A DNA stretch of 64,000 bases, from contig NZ_BOOA01000006.1 of NCBI RefSeq assembly GCF_016862995.1, positions 1 to 64,000 of the forward strand. Reading direction: 5' to 3'. A program made the position numbers and the translations under genes. Numbering within the stretch: position 1 is the first letter of the stretch; every line of letters begins with the position of its first letter. Positions 14,918 to 23,764 of this stretch are shown piece after piece. Below the pieces are notes generated by a model. It was not told the DNA's origin, searched no databases, and saw only the letters and a program-made list of their open reading frames with translations. This DNA is from Acrocarpospora phusangensis (GTDB lineage Bacteria > Actinomycetota > Actinomycetes > Streptosporangiales > Streptosporangiaceae).

Positions 14918-17242
14918 TCAGTTTTCGCGGACGGCCAGTTTGGCGCGTACGCCGTCGGCGTCGGGATGGCCCAGATCGTCGAGGATGCTCAGGGCTCGGC
15001 GCCAGGTTCCCCGGGCTGCTCCGGTGTCGGAGGCGGCTTGGACGTCGCCGAGATGGATGAGGGATTCGGCCTCGTGGTAGCGCACGCCGAGCTCCTGGTA
15101 CAGGGTGATGGCGTGCCGGTAGCAGCTCGCGGCACGCTGGTGTTCGCCCAGGTGGTGGTGGATGTAGCCGAGCGTGTCCCAGGTGTACGCCTGGCCGGAG
15201 TGGTCGCCGAGCTCGTACAGCAGGGTGAGGGCGCGGTCGCAGTAGGGCCAGGCCTCGCGGTGCTGGCCCAGCTGGGCGAGATGCCAGCCGACCGCGTTGA
15301 GGGTGACCGCCTCGCCGGCGGGGTCGTCGCCGTCCTGGAGCAGGTCCAATGCCTGCCGGGCGCGCTCCAGCGCCTCCGCGTGGCGGCCGAGCCGCCCCAG
15401 GGAGTGGGAGAGGCCGCGGTGGACGCGGGCCATGCCGGCGGGGTCGTCGAGCCGGGTGTAGAGCTCCAGGGCCCGGCCGAAGTGGACGATGGCGTTCTCG
15501 TGCCGGTGCAGCCAGTTGGAGGCGCGGGCGAGGCCGCGCTGGGAGACGGCCTCACCGCGCGGGTCCCCGCTTCGGCGGGCGATGTCCAGGGCGGCGTGCT
15601 GGGTGGTGAGCCAGTCCTGCCAGTGCCCCTGGCGGTCCAGGTATTCGGTGAGGGTGGCGGCCAGCTGCCAGGCGTGGGTGGGGAAGCCGGCCGAGGCGGC
15701 GTGTTCCACCGCCGCCAGGAGCACGGCGTGCCGTCCGGAGAACCAGGTCAGGGCGTCCTGGTGGGTGCGGGGTTGTTCCGGTACGACGCCGGGTCGCGGT
15801 GGCGGCAGAGGCAGCGGTTCCTGGTACGGGTGCAGGAGCAGGCTGGCGGTATGCGCCGTGTGCAGGTAGTGGTCGAGGATTCGATGCTGGGCCTCGAACC
15901 GATCGGAGTCGGTCTCGACCAGTTCGGTGGCGTACGCACGAAGTAAATCGTGAAGGGTGAACCGGCCGGGAACCTGCTCGTTGATCAGGTGCGTACGGGT
16001 GAGCTCCCCCAGGACGCGCCGGACCTCACGGTGACCGACGAGGCTCGCGGCGGCCGGCGCCGTGATCTCCGGGCCGGGGTGCAGGGCCAGGAGCCGGAAC
16101 AGGCGGGCCGATTCGTCGTCGAGCGCGTCGTACGACCAGGAGAAGACGGCCCGCAGCGCGGTGGCCGGGTCCCCGGTGTCGAGGAGATCGAGACGTTCCC
16201 TGGCGTCGGCCAGCTGTGCGGCGAGCGCGGCCAGCGGAGTCGCCGGATCGAACAGCGCGCGGGCCGCGGCGATCGTCAGGGCGAGCGGCAGCCGGGCGCA
16301 GAGGTCGATGAGCGCCGCCACCGCGACCGGTTCCGCGGCCACGCGTTCCGCGCCCAGGTGGTGGCGGAGGAGCTGCTCCGACTCGGCGGCGTCGAGCAGG
16401 TCGAGGGTGGCGGAGCGCGCGCCTTCCGCGGCGACGAGGCCCGTGAGGCGGGTACGGCTGGTGACGACGACCGCGCAGGCCGGGCTGCCGGGGAGGAGCG
16501 GGCGTACGTGGTCGACGTCGCGGGCGTTGTCCAGGACGACCAGGATGCGGCGATCGGCGAGGAGGCTGCGGTAGAGGGCGGCCTGGGCGTCCAGTTCGCG
16601 CGGGATGCGGTCGGCGGGGACGGCGAAGGCGTCCAGGAACCCGCGGATCGCCTCGGCGGGGAGCATCGGGGCGCGGTCGGGGTCGAAGCCGCGCAGGTTG
16701 ACGAAGAGCTGGCCGTCGGGGAAGCGCGCGGCCGCCCGGTGGGCCCAGTGGACCGCGATGGAGGTCTTGCCGACTCCGGGGCCGCCGTCGATCGCCATGA
16801 TCATGACGGTGGCGGCGTCGGGCCGGGCCAGTTCGTCGAGGGCCGCCAGTTCGCGGTCCCGGCCGACGAAATGCCGTACCGAGGTGGGGAGCTGGCGCGG
16901 GATGGGGCCGGTGGGGGGTTCGGCGAGGGTTTGGGCGGTGCCGTGGATTCTCCGCCACGCGGCCACCCAGGCGGCGACCTCGTCTGGGGGGCGTCCGCAG
17001 GCGCGTACGAAATCCGCCACCAGGTCGAGTGCGGGCAGCCGGGTACGGCGCGGGCTGAGGGCGTCGGACAGGGTGCTGCGGGCGATTCCGGTGGTCTGGC
17101 GTAACCGGTCCAGCGAAGGGTTGCCCGCCCAGGATTTCAGGCGGCGGAGCTCGGTGACGAAGCCCTGCACGTCGTCTGCTTCGGACGGATCGGGAGGCCG
17201 CGCCGGATCCGTCTTTCCTGAGGTCAAGACCGGACACCCCAT
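14918..17242 (-). CDS. XRE/NB-ARC/TPR regulator (STAND ATPase)
   Basis: A 774-aa protein. The first ~100 residues form an HTH of the XRE type ('GIARSTLSDALSPRRTRLPAL'). An 'RHFVGRDRELAALDEL' linker leads into an NB-ARC ATPase with Walker A 'GGPGVGKTSIAVHWAHR', Walker B 'RRILVVLDNARDVDHV' and a 'LPLALTIAAARAL' GxP-like motif. The C-terminal half is a TPR array ('AVTLNAVGWHLAQLGQHREA' and relatives). Domain order is that of AfsR-like cytoplasmic switches without the BTAD domain. ATG 17242 is the start used; an in-frame start further in would remove ~20 disordered residues. It is divergent from the I36 inhibitor gene. Confidence 0.88.
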   Translation of the reverse strand: MGCPVLTSGKTDPARPPDPSEADDVQGFVTELRRLKSWAGNPSLDRLRQTTGIARSTLSDALSPRRTRLPALDLVADFVRACGRPPDEVAAWVAAWRRIHGTAQTLAEPPTGPIPRQLPTSVRHFVGRDRELAALDELARPDAATVMIMAIDGGPGVGKTSIAVHWAHRAAARFPDGQLFVNLRGFDPDRAPMLPAEAIRGFLDAFAVPADRIPRELDAQAALYRSLLADRRILVVLDNARDVDHVRPLLPGSPACAVVVTSRTRLTGLVAAEGARSATLDLLDAAESEQLLRHHLGAERVAAEPVAVAALIDLCARLPLALTIAAARALFDPATPLAALAAQLADARERLDLLDTGDPATALRAVFSWSYDALDDESARLFRLLALHPGPEITAPAAASLVGHREVRRVLGELTRTHLINEQVPGRFTLHDLLRAYATELVETDSDRFEAQHRILDHYLHTAHTASLLLHPYQEPLPLPPPRPGVVPEQPRTHQDALTWFSGRHAVLLAAVEHAASAGFPTHAWQLAATLTEYLDRQGHWQDWLTTQHAALDIARRSGDPRGEAVSQRGLARASNWLHRHENAIVHFGRALELYTRLDDPAGMARVHRGLSHSLGRLGRHAEALERARQALDLLQDGDDPAGEAVTLNAVGWHLAQLGQHREAWPYCDRALTLLYELGDHSGQAYTWDTLGYIHHHLGEHQRAASCYRHAITLYQELGVRYHEAESLIHLGDVQAASDTGAARGTWRRALSILDDLGHPDADGVRAKLAVREN

Positions 17243-17371
17243 CGCGGATGGCTACCCGTACGAGTCTAGGCGGCAATCCGGATTCGTCCGGGGTCCTCCG
17301 GAATCTTTGCCGGACGTGGGCCGCGATTCGGAGGGTGGCGGTGACAGGTCGATTTCCGGAAGGGAGAAACC

Positions 17372-17770
17372 ATGATCACCCGTACGGTGACCGCGCTGGT
17401 GACGGCCGCGCTGGCCTCCGCGACGGCCGTCACGGCGCTGACGGGGCCCGCCGCGGCGGAGTCCGCCCAGCGTGCGCGCTGCCCGGAGCGGAACTTCTGC
17501 GTGTACCAGCACTCCGGCTACGGCGGGGCCAGCTTCTGGGCCAGGCGCAGCTACCCGAGCTGGAACAAACAGCGGGCCACGGTCCGCAGGCTCGTCAACG
17601 AGGACAGCTCCGCGTTCAACCAGTGGAAGAAGCTGCGGGCCGCGATCTACTCCGAGCCGGCCCTGGGCGGGTTCATCACGGTGTGTACGCGCCCCGACGC
17701 CGGCTTCAAGAAGTTCGCCGGATCGGACAACGACAACGGCGAAGGCCACGTCTCGACGACGAGGTGCTGA
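17372..17770 (+). CDS. Secreted peptidase-inhibitor family I36-like protein
   Basis: A 132-aa protein with signal peptide (cleavage near 'GPAAAESAQRARCP') and GGAAGGGAG SD 5 nt before ATG 17372. The mature domain reads 'CPERNFCVYQHSGYGGASFW', the beta/gamma-crystallin-like opening of I36 inhibitors (SMI type) that block extracellular metalloproteases. Four Cys remain in the mature part, consistent with two disulfides. A strong hairpin follows the stop. Confidence 0.82.
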   Translation: MITRTVTALVTAALASATAVTALTGPAAAESAQRARCPERNFCVYQHSGYGGASFWARRSYPSWNKQRATVRRLVNEDSSAFNQWKKLRAAIYSEPALGGFITVCTRPDAGFKKFAGSDNDNGEGHVSTTRC

Positions 17771-17778
17771 CCAGACGT

Positions 17779-17805
17779 CCGGCCGCCCCGACCCGGGGCG
17801 GCCGG
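17779..17805 (+). terminator. Hairpin after the I36-like gene
   Basis: A perfect 12-bp stem (17779-17790 with 17794-17805) with an ACC loop, 8 nt after the stop codon. It lacks a long U-run, so it may terminate only partly before the lipoprotein gene that starts 12 nt later. Confidence 0.6.
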
Positions 17806-17816
17806 GACCCGAGGAC

Positions 17817-18731
17817 ATGACGATGAAGCATTCAAGGTATCTACTTCTCACCGTCGCGCTCAGTGCCTGCTCGGCGGCGCCGGCCGTCACGGGATGGCAG
17901 CTGCCCGCGCGGCCCGACCCGGGGATTCGCGACCAGGTGCTCGGCCTCCAGGCGGGCTCCGGGGTTCTGGATCAGGCGGAGGAGGAACTGGTCCGCCGCT
18001 GCATGGCCGCCCAGGGCTTCCGTTACGTCAAGGCTCCCGCGGATCAAGGACCTGCCACCATCGAGAACGCGTACGGGATCTCGATCGGCGAAGCCCGGCG
18101 GCACGGTTACCGGACGCCCCGGACATCGGCCGCGGAACCGGAGGAGAAGCCCGAAGTGCCCGCATGGTGGCTGGCTCTCTCCGGCCGTCCTGAGGCGCCC
18201 CTGATCACGGTCGAAGTGCCCGAGATCGGTACGGTTCAGGCGACCAGCGAAGGCTGCCGTGCCCAAGCCAGATCCACGCTGTACGGCGACCCGCCCGAAC
18301 GCTGGCTCTTCTACATGTTCTTCAGCGACAACTTCAAGCACCGGGTACGGGTACGGGCGGCCACGGATCCCCGGCTCGCCGTACTCAATCAGCGCTGGTC
18401 GTCCTGCATGTCCGGCAGGGGATATCCGGAGTTGCGCGACCCGGCTCAGGCTCGGGCGCTGGCCGCCGACTACTACGAGCAGGATGACCGGAACGCCCGG
18501 CGCAAGGAGATCGCGCTGGCGACGGCGGACGCGACCTGCGAGCAGACCCTGACGTACGCGCCGCGGCGCCGCGCCCTCGAGGATCGTTACTTCACGGCGG
18601 GCATGCGAATCTACGAGGCCGAGGCCGCCGCCGTACGCGAGACCGGGCGGCAGGCGCTCCGGCGCGCCCGTCACATCCTCGCCGCGACCGGGCCGGAGGA
18701 GGGGTCGGAGTGGGCCGCGCGCGGCGCGTGA
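17817..18731 (+). CDS. Lipoprotein of unknown function, 304 aa
   Basis: It begins at ATG 17817 (a second ATG at 17823 has the better distance to GAGG). A short signal peptide has an LSAC lipobox followed by 'SAAPAVTGW'. The mature domain has conserved-looking Cys pairs: 'EELVRRCMAAQGFRY', 'EGCRAQARSTLYG', 'WSSCMSGRGYP' and 'ATCEQTL'. The 'xxCMxxxGF' and 'WxxCMxxxGY' patterns recur in many streptomycete lipoproteins of unknown role. It precedes and overlaps the exporter genes, so it may be the extracytoplasmic partner of that ABC system; function unproven. Confidence 0.75.
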   Translation: MTMKHSRYLLLTVALSACSAAPAVTGWQLPARPDPGIRDQVLGLQAGSGVLDQAEEELVRRCMAAQGFRYVKAPADQGPATIENAYGISIGEARRHGYRTPRTSAAEPEEKPEVPAWWLALSGRPEAPLITVEVPEIGTVQATSEGCRAQARSTLYGDPPERWLFYMFFSDNFKHRVRVRAATDPRLAVLNQRWSSCMSGRGYPELRDPAQARALAADYYEQDDRNARRKEIALATADATCEQTLTYAPRRRALEDRYFTAGMRIYEAEAAAVRETGRQALRRARHILAATGPEEGSEWAARGA

Positions 18732-19045
18732 TCGCGGGGTCGATCCTGGTCGCCGGGACGGCGGGCTCGTGGTGGCTGGCCGGGCAGGCGCGTACGCCAC
18801 AGGCACTCGCGGCGCAGGCGGAACCGCCGGCCCCGTCAGTGATCACCGTGCCGGTGCGGTGGGAGCGCACCGGGCCGGTGATCCCCGTCTCGGCCCTCCA
18901 GCCGACCGGCGACCGGGCGCGCATTCACACGAATCGGGGGCCCATTCAGATCGACGTTGTGAAGGAGGCGGAAGGATGGTTGTCGATATCCGCGCCACCA
19001 GGATCGATACGACCGGGCGACCAGGTACGCGTCTGGCCCCGGTGA
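18710..19045 (+). CDS. Short MacA/HlyD-tail-like membrane-anchored protein
   Basis: A 111-aa protein from GTG 18710 with GGAGGAGG upstream, overlapping the lipoprotein gene by 22 nt. One N-terminal membrane anchor is followed by 'VIPVSALQPTGDRARIHT' and a closing 'ISAPPGSIRPGDQVRVW'. This is the pattern of the last domain of HlyD/MacA periplasmic adaptors, without the lipoyl and coiled-coil parts. The next gene, a MacB-type ATPase, starts inside this one, which supports a functional link. It looks like a minimal adaptor reduced for a Gram-positive envelope. Confidence 0.7.
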   Translation: MGRARRVIAGSILVAGTAGSWWLAGQARTPQALAAQAEPPAPSVITVPVRWERTGPVIPVSALQPTGDRARIHTNRGPIQIDVVKEAEGWLSISAPPGSIRPGDQVRVWPR

Positions 19046-19719
19046 TCCGCGCCCACGGCCTGAGCCGGGCCTACGACTCTCCCGCCGGTCCGCAGTGGGC
19101 GCTCGTGGACGCCACCTTCACGGTCTTCCCCGGTGAGGTCGTGACGATCATGGGTCCGTCCGGGTCCGGCAAATCCACGCTGCTCCATCTGCTCGGCCTG
19201 CTCGACCGCCCCACCACCGGCACGTACGCGCTCGCCGGAGCCGACACGTCCACGCTGACCGACCGCGAGCGCGCCGGACTACGCATGCGCTCGATCGGAT
19301 TCGTCTTCCAGGCATTCCACCTTCTGGCCCACAAGACGGTCCTGGCCAACGTGACGCTCCCGCTGCTCTACGCCCGGCGGCCACCCGCCGAACGGCGTGC
19401 CGCCGCCGTGTCCGCGCTGACCGGCGTGGGCCTCGCCCACCGGCTCCACGCCCTGCCCCGTACCTTGTCCGGCGGGGAGAAACAGCGCGCGGGCATCGCC
19501 CGGGCGACCGTCCTGGACCCCTGCCTGCTGCTGTGCGACGAACCGACCGGCAACCTCGACTCGGCCGCGACCGCGAAGATCATGGATCTGCTCCGGGCAC
19601 GCGCCAGGGCCGGGCTCGCGGTCGTGGTCGTCACCCACGACCCCGCCGTCGCCCGGTCGGCCGACCGGATGTTGTGGCTGGCCGACGGCCGGTTGAGCGA
19701 GGTGGACCGTGATGGGTGA
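18976..19719 (+). CDS. ABC transporter ATP-binding protein, MacB/LolD type
   Basis: A 247-aa ATPase with Walker A 'GPSGSGKST', Q-loop 'GFVFQAFHLLAHKTVLANV', signature 'LSGGEKQRAGIARA', Walker B 'LLLCDEPTGNLDS' and switch 'VVTHDPAVARSADR', all of the MacB/FtsE/LolD class. The start is debatable. ATG 18976 has a perfect AAGGAGG 7 nt upstream and overlaps the previous gene by 70 nt. GTG 19042 gives a classic GTGA overlap but a poor SD. I prefer 18976. It works with the permease that follows, overlapping by 11 nt. Confidence 0.9.
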   Translation: MVVDIRATRIDTTGRPGTRLAPVIRAHGLSRAYDSPAGPQWALVDATFTVFPGEVVTIMGPSGSGKSTLLHLLGLLDRPTTGTYALAGADTSTLTDRERAGLRMRSIGFVFQAFHLLAHKTVLANVTLPLLYARRPPAERRAAAVSALTGVGLAHRLHALPRTLSGGEKQRAGIARATVLDPCLLLCDEPTGNLDSAATAKIMDLLRARARAGLAVVVVTHDPAVARSADRMLWLADGRLSEVDRDG

Positions 19720-20839
19720 CCTGATCGCCGAGGCCGTCGAGGCGGTCCGCGCCCGGCCCCGTACCGCGCTCACCGCCTTGGGCATCGCCCTCGGAATCGC
19801 GGCACTCGTGGCCACCATCGGCCTGACCGGTACGGCCGCGGCCCAGCTCTCCGCACGCTTCGACGCGCTCAAGGCAACGACCGTCACCCTGCACGGCCTC
19901 TCGGAGGACGAAACCGGCGAGGTCGGCAGGGTCGAGCGGCTGAACGGCGTCGTGGCGGCGGGCGTCGTGTCGGCCGCGTCCGGGGAGCTCCCGACGGTAC
20001 GCGCCTCCGGCGGACCGCCCGTGGAGACCGTGGTCATGTCGGCTTCCGCTTCGGCCCTGCGTGCCCTGAACGTACGGCCGGTGTCCGGACGCGCGTACCA
20101 GGACGACACCGACAGGGGCCGCCAAGTCGCCCTCCTCGGCGACATTGCCGCCAGGTCCCTGGGCATCGACCACCCGAATACCGAAATTTCCATCTCTGGT
20201 GTGACGTACCGGCTGATCGGCATCGTCACCACGCCCGAACTGGACTCCCAAGCCCCGCTGGCCGCGATCATTCCCGACTGGGCGTCCGCCAAGAGGATCG
20301 ACTTCGGCGAACCCCAGCTGGTGATCAAAACCCGGCTCGGCGCGGCTCAGCAGGTCGGCCGCGAGGCCAAGGTCGCGCTGCGCCCCCAGGCACCCGACAC
20401 CCTCCCCGCCGAGATCCCGCCCGACCCACGGCACCTACGCGCCCAGGTGGAAACCGACGCCCGCGACCTGTTCCTCCTCATGGCCGCCGTCTCCCTCCTC
20501 GTCGGAGCCCTCAGCGTCGCCAACACCATGCTGATCGCCGTCCTGGAACGCCGCCACGAGATCGGCCTGCGCCGCGCCGTCGGAGCCACCCGCGGCGCCA
20601 TCCTCACGCAGTTCCTCATCGAAAGCGGCCTCCTCGGCCTCGCGGGAGGCATCGTCGGCGGCATCGCCGGCCTGGACGTGGTCATCGCCGTCGCCCTCGC
20701 GAAGGGCTGGACAGCCGCCATCTCCGGCTGGGTTCTCGCAGCCGCACCCCTCACCGGCCTACTGGTCGGCCTCTCCGCCGGCCTCCACCCCGCGGTCAGG
20801 GCCGGCCGCATGGAACCCCTCACCGCACTCGCCACCTGA
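19709..20839 (+). CDS. MacB-type ABC transporter permease (FtsX domain)
   Basis: A 376-aa permease starting GTG 19709 or ATG 19712. It has one N-terminal helix ('ALTALGIALGIAALVATIG'), a ~200-residue extracytoplasmic MacB-PCD domain, then three C-terminal helices. The FtsX signature 'ERRHEIGLRRAVGATRGAIL' follows helix 2. The family does not transport through a pore but drives mechanical work across the membrane on peptides, lipids or hydrolases. A clear terminator hairpin begins 2 nt after the stop, closing the operon 17.8-20.8 kb. Confidence 0.9.
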   Translation: MMGDLIAEAVEAVRARPRTALTALGIALGIAALVATIGLTGTAAAQLSARFDALKATTVTLHGLSEDETGEVGRVERLNGVVAAGVVSAASGELPTVRASGGPPVETVVMSASASALRALNVRPVSGRAYQDDTDRGRQVALLGDIAARSLGIDHPNTEISISGVTYRLIGIVTTPELDSQAPLAAIIPDWASAKRIDFGEPQLVIKTRLGAAQQVGREAKVALRPQAPDTLPAEIPPDPRHLRAQVETDARDLFLLMAAVSLLVGALSVANTMLIAVLERRHEIGLRRAVGATRGAILTQFLIESGLLGLAGGIVGGIAGLDVVIAVALAKGWTAAISGWVLAAAPLTGLLVGLSAGLHPAVRAGRMEPLTALAT

Positions 20840-20840
20840 G

Positions 20841-20863
20841 TCGGGGCGTCAGCGCCGCCCCGA
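20841..20863 (+). terminator. Rho-independent-like terminator of the MacB operon
   Basis: The 8-bp stem TCGGGGCG/CGCCCCGA (20841-20848 with 20856-20863) has a 7-nt loop and starts directly after the permease stop codon. No pronounced U-tract, as is common in high-GC actinomycetes. Confidence 0.6.
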
Positions 20864-21013
20864 TCGGCGGGCGATGCCACCCCCACCACTGAACCTCAAC
20901 CCACGCGCGTTTTGATCAGTTCTGGTTTCGTCCACCGGGAGAAAGTCGACGGGCCGGGATCGCAACAGATCACCCGTCGCCAGGCGTCCCAGTAGTGGAA
21001 CGGGAGGTGCGGT

Positions 21014-21544
21014 GTGGAGGAGGTCTCCGGGCGGCCGGCGAGTTTCGAGGAATTCGTCCGGGTGCGGGAGGGTGCCCTACGGCGGTACGGGTTCGTGCTG
21101 ACCGGCAGCATGCACGACGGCGCCGATCTGGTTCAGGACGCGCTGATCCGGTTGAGCGACGCCTGGCCGAGGGTACGCGCGAAGGACGATCCGGAGGGAT
21201 TCGTCCGCGTCACCATGGTGCGCCTGCACATCAGCAAGTGGCGGCGGCTGCGGCGGGAGCGCCTGGTCTCGCATGTGCCGGAGGCCGCCTACAGCGACGC
21301 CGACATCGAGCGGTTATCCGGCGACGCGGGCCTGTGGCGCCTGCTGGCCACATTGTCCCCGCGGCAGCGCGCGGTGCTCGTGCTCCGCTACTACGAGGAC
21401 CTGGCCGACGAGGACATCGCGGTCCGGATCGGGGTTTCCCGCAACACCGTACGCAGCCTCGCCGCCCGGGGGCTGGCCAGGCTGCGGGAGACGACCGCGG
21501 TGCCCGGAAACGCTGTCGCCGTACCTGAGGTGGGGGGTTTGTGA
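21014..21544 (+). CDS. ECF sigma factor, SigE-like family
   Basis: A 176-aa sigma factor from GTG 21014 with GGGAGGTG upstream. Region 2 is 'ALRRYGFVLTGSMHDGADLVQDALIRL', with the SigE-family LTG-GADLVQ pattern. Region 4 is 'LSPRQRAVLVLRYYEDLADEDIAVRIG' followed by the 'SRNTVRSLAARGLARLR' recognition helix. Codon 101 is TTA (21314-21316), the rare Leu codon read by the bldA tRNA in streptomycetes, which may delay synthesis to late growth. Its stop overlaps the next gene's GTG start, so sigma and its membrane partner are co-translated. Confidence 0.92.
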   Translation: MEEVSGRPASFEEFVRVREGALRRYGFVLTGSMHDGADLVQDALIRLSDAWPRVRAKDDPEGFVRVTMVRLHISKWRRLRRERLVSHVPEAAYSDADIERLSGDAGLWRLLATLSPRQRAVLVLRYYEDLADEDIAVRIGVSRNTVRSLAARGLARLRETTAVPGNAVAVPEVGGL

Positions 21545-22830
21545 TGGCCGAGACCGTGGAGGAGCGGCTTGCCCGTACGATGCGGGCCGCGGCGGACCTC
21601 GTCCCGGACGGGAGTCTCCTGCCGGACATCCAGCGCAGGAAGGCTCAGCGGACCCGAACCCGGGTTCAGATCCTGCTGGCCGCGGCGGCGGTGATCGCGG
21701 TGATCGCGGCCACGTCCGTCGCGATGCCGCGGCCGGCTCCCGACCGGCCCGCCTCCGGCGAGCCCTCCCCGGCTCCCACCCTGAGTATGCTGGCCCGGCC
21801 CCTCGCGGAGCTCTGGCCGCAGGCGCTCGTCCAGGCCCCGGCCCGCTCCTCCGACGGGCTGGCCTACCAGCCGAAACTGGCTCTGGACGCCACGCACCTG
21901 CTGCTGATCGCCTCCGACCGGGATGACAACCCGGTACGCCTGGACACCTACGACACCACCACGGGCACCGCCACGACGCTCACGTCCATCGCCCTCACCG
22001 CCGAACTGACGTCCTACACGCTGGAATCGGTCGCCGCCGGCGACGGGCACGTGGCCTGGGTGACCAACGCGTTCACCGACGGCGGTGAGTCGGAGATGGT
22101 CACCGAACTGTGGGCGGCGCCCTGGCCGGCGGGCCCGGCCCGTCGTCTGGCGAGTTTCGCCGAGGGCGACCACGAAGGTCCCTCCAGCTCCCTCGTCGTC
22201 GGCGGCGGAAGCGTGGCGTGGACCGGTATCGAACACGTTCACAGCGTCCCGCTCACAGGCGGCGAACCCCGCGAGATTCCCGGAATCACGCCCATCGGCA
22301 CGAGTGACCTCGTCGTCACGAACGGCACGCTCAGCGAGTGGCCGTGGTTCCAGGAGATCCCCGATTTCCTGGACGTCCGGCCGGACGGCACGATCCCGTC
22401 GGGCAAGCTGACCAACATCGTCACCGGGCAGAGTTTCCCGATCCGCGCCGCGGCCGGTGTCGCCATGCTCGACTGCGGCCCGCAATGGTGCGTCGGGCGG
22501 GTGCTCCAGCCCAATCCGGTGGCGCCCTCCCCATCCGATCACGCCTCCGGCAGCGAGGCGGAGGGCCCGTGGGACCGGCCCGTCATTCAGCGCCTGGACG
22601 GCAGTGGCCTGCAGTTCCTGCCCATGAGCCCGACCGCCGATCTGATGGCGGACCGGTTCGCGGTCTCGATGTCCGCGGATCGCATCTACGATCCGCACAG
22701 CGGACAGCTGGCCTCCCTGGACGACCCGGCGCGGCAGGGTGCCAGCCACTCCCCCGGCGGATCGCTCATTTACGGCGAAGGCGGCGTTCCCGGCATGTGG
22801 TGGGTGGTGAATCTCAAGGCGATCGCGTGA
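21541..22830 (+). CDS. Membrane-anchored beta-propeller-like partner of the ECF sigma factor
   Basis: A 429-aa protein beginning at GTG 21541 (GTGA overlap) or ATG 21544. The N-terminal ~50 residues are cytoplasmic and charged, followed by a single membrane helix ('ILLAAAAVIAVIAATSVAM') and a large outside domain of repeated beta strands ('GDGHVAWVTNAF', 'VGGGSVAWTGIEHVHSVPL'), like a propeller. Genes with this layout sit next to SigE-family ECF sigma factors in many actinomycetes and probably sense or hold the sigma factor. It lacks the zinc-binding anti-sigma HxxxCxxC motif, so anti-sigma activity is only inferred. Confidence 0.75.
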   Translation: MMAETVEERLARTMRAAADLVPDGSLLPDIQRRKAQRTRTRVQILLAAAAVIAVIAATSVAMPRPAPDRPASGEPSPAPTLSMLARPLAELWPQALVQAPARSSDGLAYQPKLALDATHLLLIASDRDDNPVRLDTYDTTTGTATTLTSIALTAELTSYTLESVAAGDGHVAWVTNAFTDGGESEMVTELWAAPWPAGPARRLASFAEGDHEGPSSSLVVGGGSVAWTGIEHVHSVPLTGGEPREIPGITPIGTSDLVVTNGTLSEWPWFQEIPDFLDVRPDGTIPSGKLTNIVTGQSFPIRAAAGVAMLDCGPQWCVGRVLQPNPVAPSPSDHASGSEAEGPWDRPVIQRLDGSGLQFLPMSPTADLMADRFAVSMSADRIYDPHSGQLASLDDPARQGASHSPGGSLIYGEGGVPGMWWVVNLKAIA

Positions 22831-22909
22831 GCTCGCGACATCCGGGTGACAGCGCCACGACAGCCGGGGCGGCGATTCTCGGGTCGAGGACTTCGACTGT
22901 GGAGGATCG

Positions 22910-23074
22910 ATGCGAGAGATCGGAGTGGTGGACGCGACCGGCACGGGGCGGACGCTCGGCGACCGGGATCAGATCCCGGGGGCCGAGCATGTCGTCGTCG
23001 AAGGTGCCGGTCACTGCCCTCAGGTGACGCACTCGGCAGATGTCCTGCCCCGTTTCGCGCGAGGGCCGGCATGA
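22910..23074 (+). pseudogene. C-terminal remnant of an alpha/beta hydrolase, 54 aa
   Basis: A short ORF from ATG 22910 with GGAGG 4 nt upstream. The last 30 residues ('IPGAEHVVVEGAGHCPQVTH') match the catalytic-His strand at the end of alpha/beta hydrolases; nothing before it belongs to that fold. The stop overlaps the methyltransferase ATG (ATGA), so the fragment is probably still translated, perhaps only as a leader that couples the next gene. Confidence 0.5.
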
Positions 23075-23700
23075 CCGTGTACCAGGCCAACCCCGTGCGC
23101 GGCAGGCTCAACTCCCTGACCTTCCGGCTCCTCGACCGGTACGCCCACCACCTGCTCGGCGACCGCAAACAGGCCCTCTTCGCCGATCTGCCGGAGACGA
23201 TCGCCGAACTCGGCCCCGGAACCGGCGCGAACTTCCGCTACTACCGCCCCGGCACCCGGGTGATCGCGATAGAGCCGAACCCGCACATGCGCTCCGCGTT
23301 GACCGCGCATGCCGCCGCGCGCGGAATCGCCGTGGACCTGCGTGCCCGCCCGGCCGAGGACACCGGCCTGCCGTCCGCCAGCGTGGACGTGGTCGTGTGC
23401 ACGCTGGTGCTGTGTACCGTCCCCGACCCGCTCGCCGCCGTACGGGAGACGCTGCGCGTCCTCCGCCCCGGCGGCCGGCTGATCTTCGTCGAGCATGTGG
23501 CGGGCGAGGGCGGGTACGCCCGGCTGCAACGCGGCCTGGCCCGTCCGTGGCGCTGGTTTTTCGAGGGCTGCGAGGTACGCCGCGACACGGAACACATCCT
23601 CCGCGACGCGGGCTTCACCGAGATCAAACTCGAACGCTACACCCTCAAATCCGTCTTCGGCCCGATAAATCCGCAGATAGCGGGCGTGGCGATACGCTGA
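23071..23700 (+). CDS. Class I SAM-dependent methyltransferase
   Basis: A 209-aa Methyltransf_11-type enzyme. Motif I is 'IAELGPGTGANFRYY', motif II 'VIAIEPNPHMRSAL', and motif III/IV 'VDVVVCTLVLCTVPDPLAAV', followed by 'LRPGGRLIFVEHVAG'. These are the hallmarks of UbiE/METTL7-like methyltransferases. The C-terminal 'RPWRWFFEGCEVRRDTE' resembles METTL7-like thiol methyltransferases; substrate undecided. It starts within the ATGA overlap with the hydrolase remnant. Confidence 0.88.
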   Translation: MTVYQANPVRGRLNSLTFRLLDRYAHHLLGDRKQALFADLPETIAELGPGTGANFRYYRPGTRVIAIEPNPHMRSALTAHAAARGIAVDLRARPAEDTGLPSASVDVVVCTLVLCTVPDPLAAVRETLRVLRPGGRLIFVEHVAGEGGYARLQRGLARPWRWFFEGCEVRRDTEHILRDAGFTEIKLERYTLKSVFGPINPQIAGVAIR

Positions 23701-23764
23701 CGCGCGCGCGTCCAGCGCGACGCCCATGCCCTGACAATGAATCCGGATATGTCACCATAGGCGG

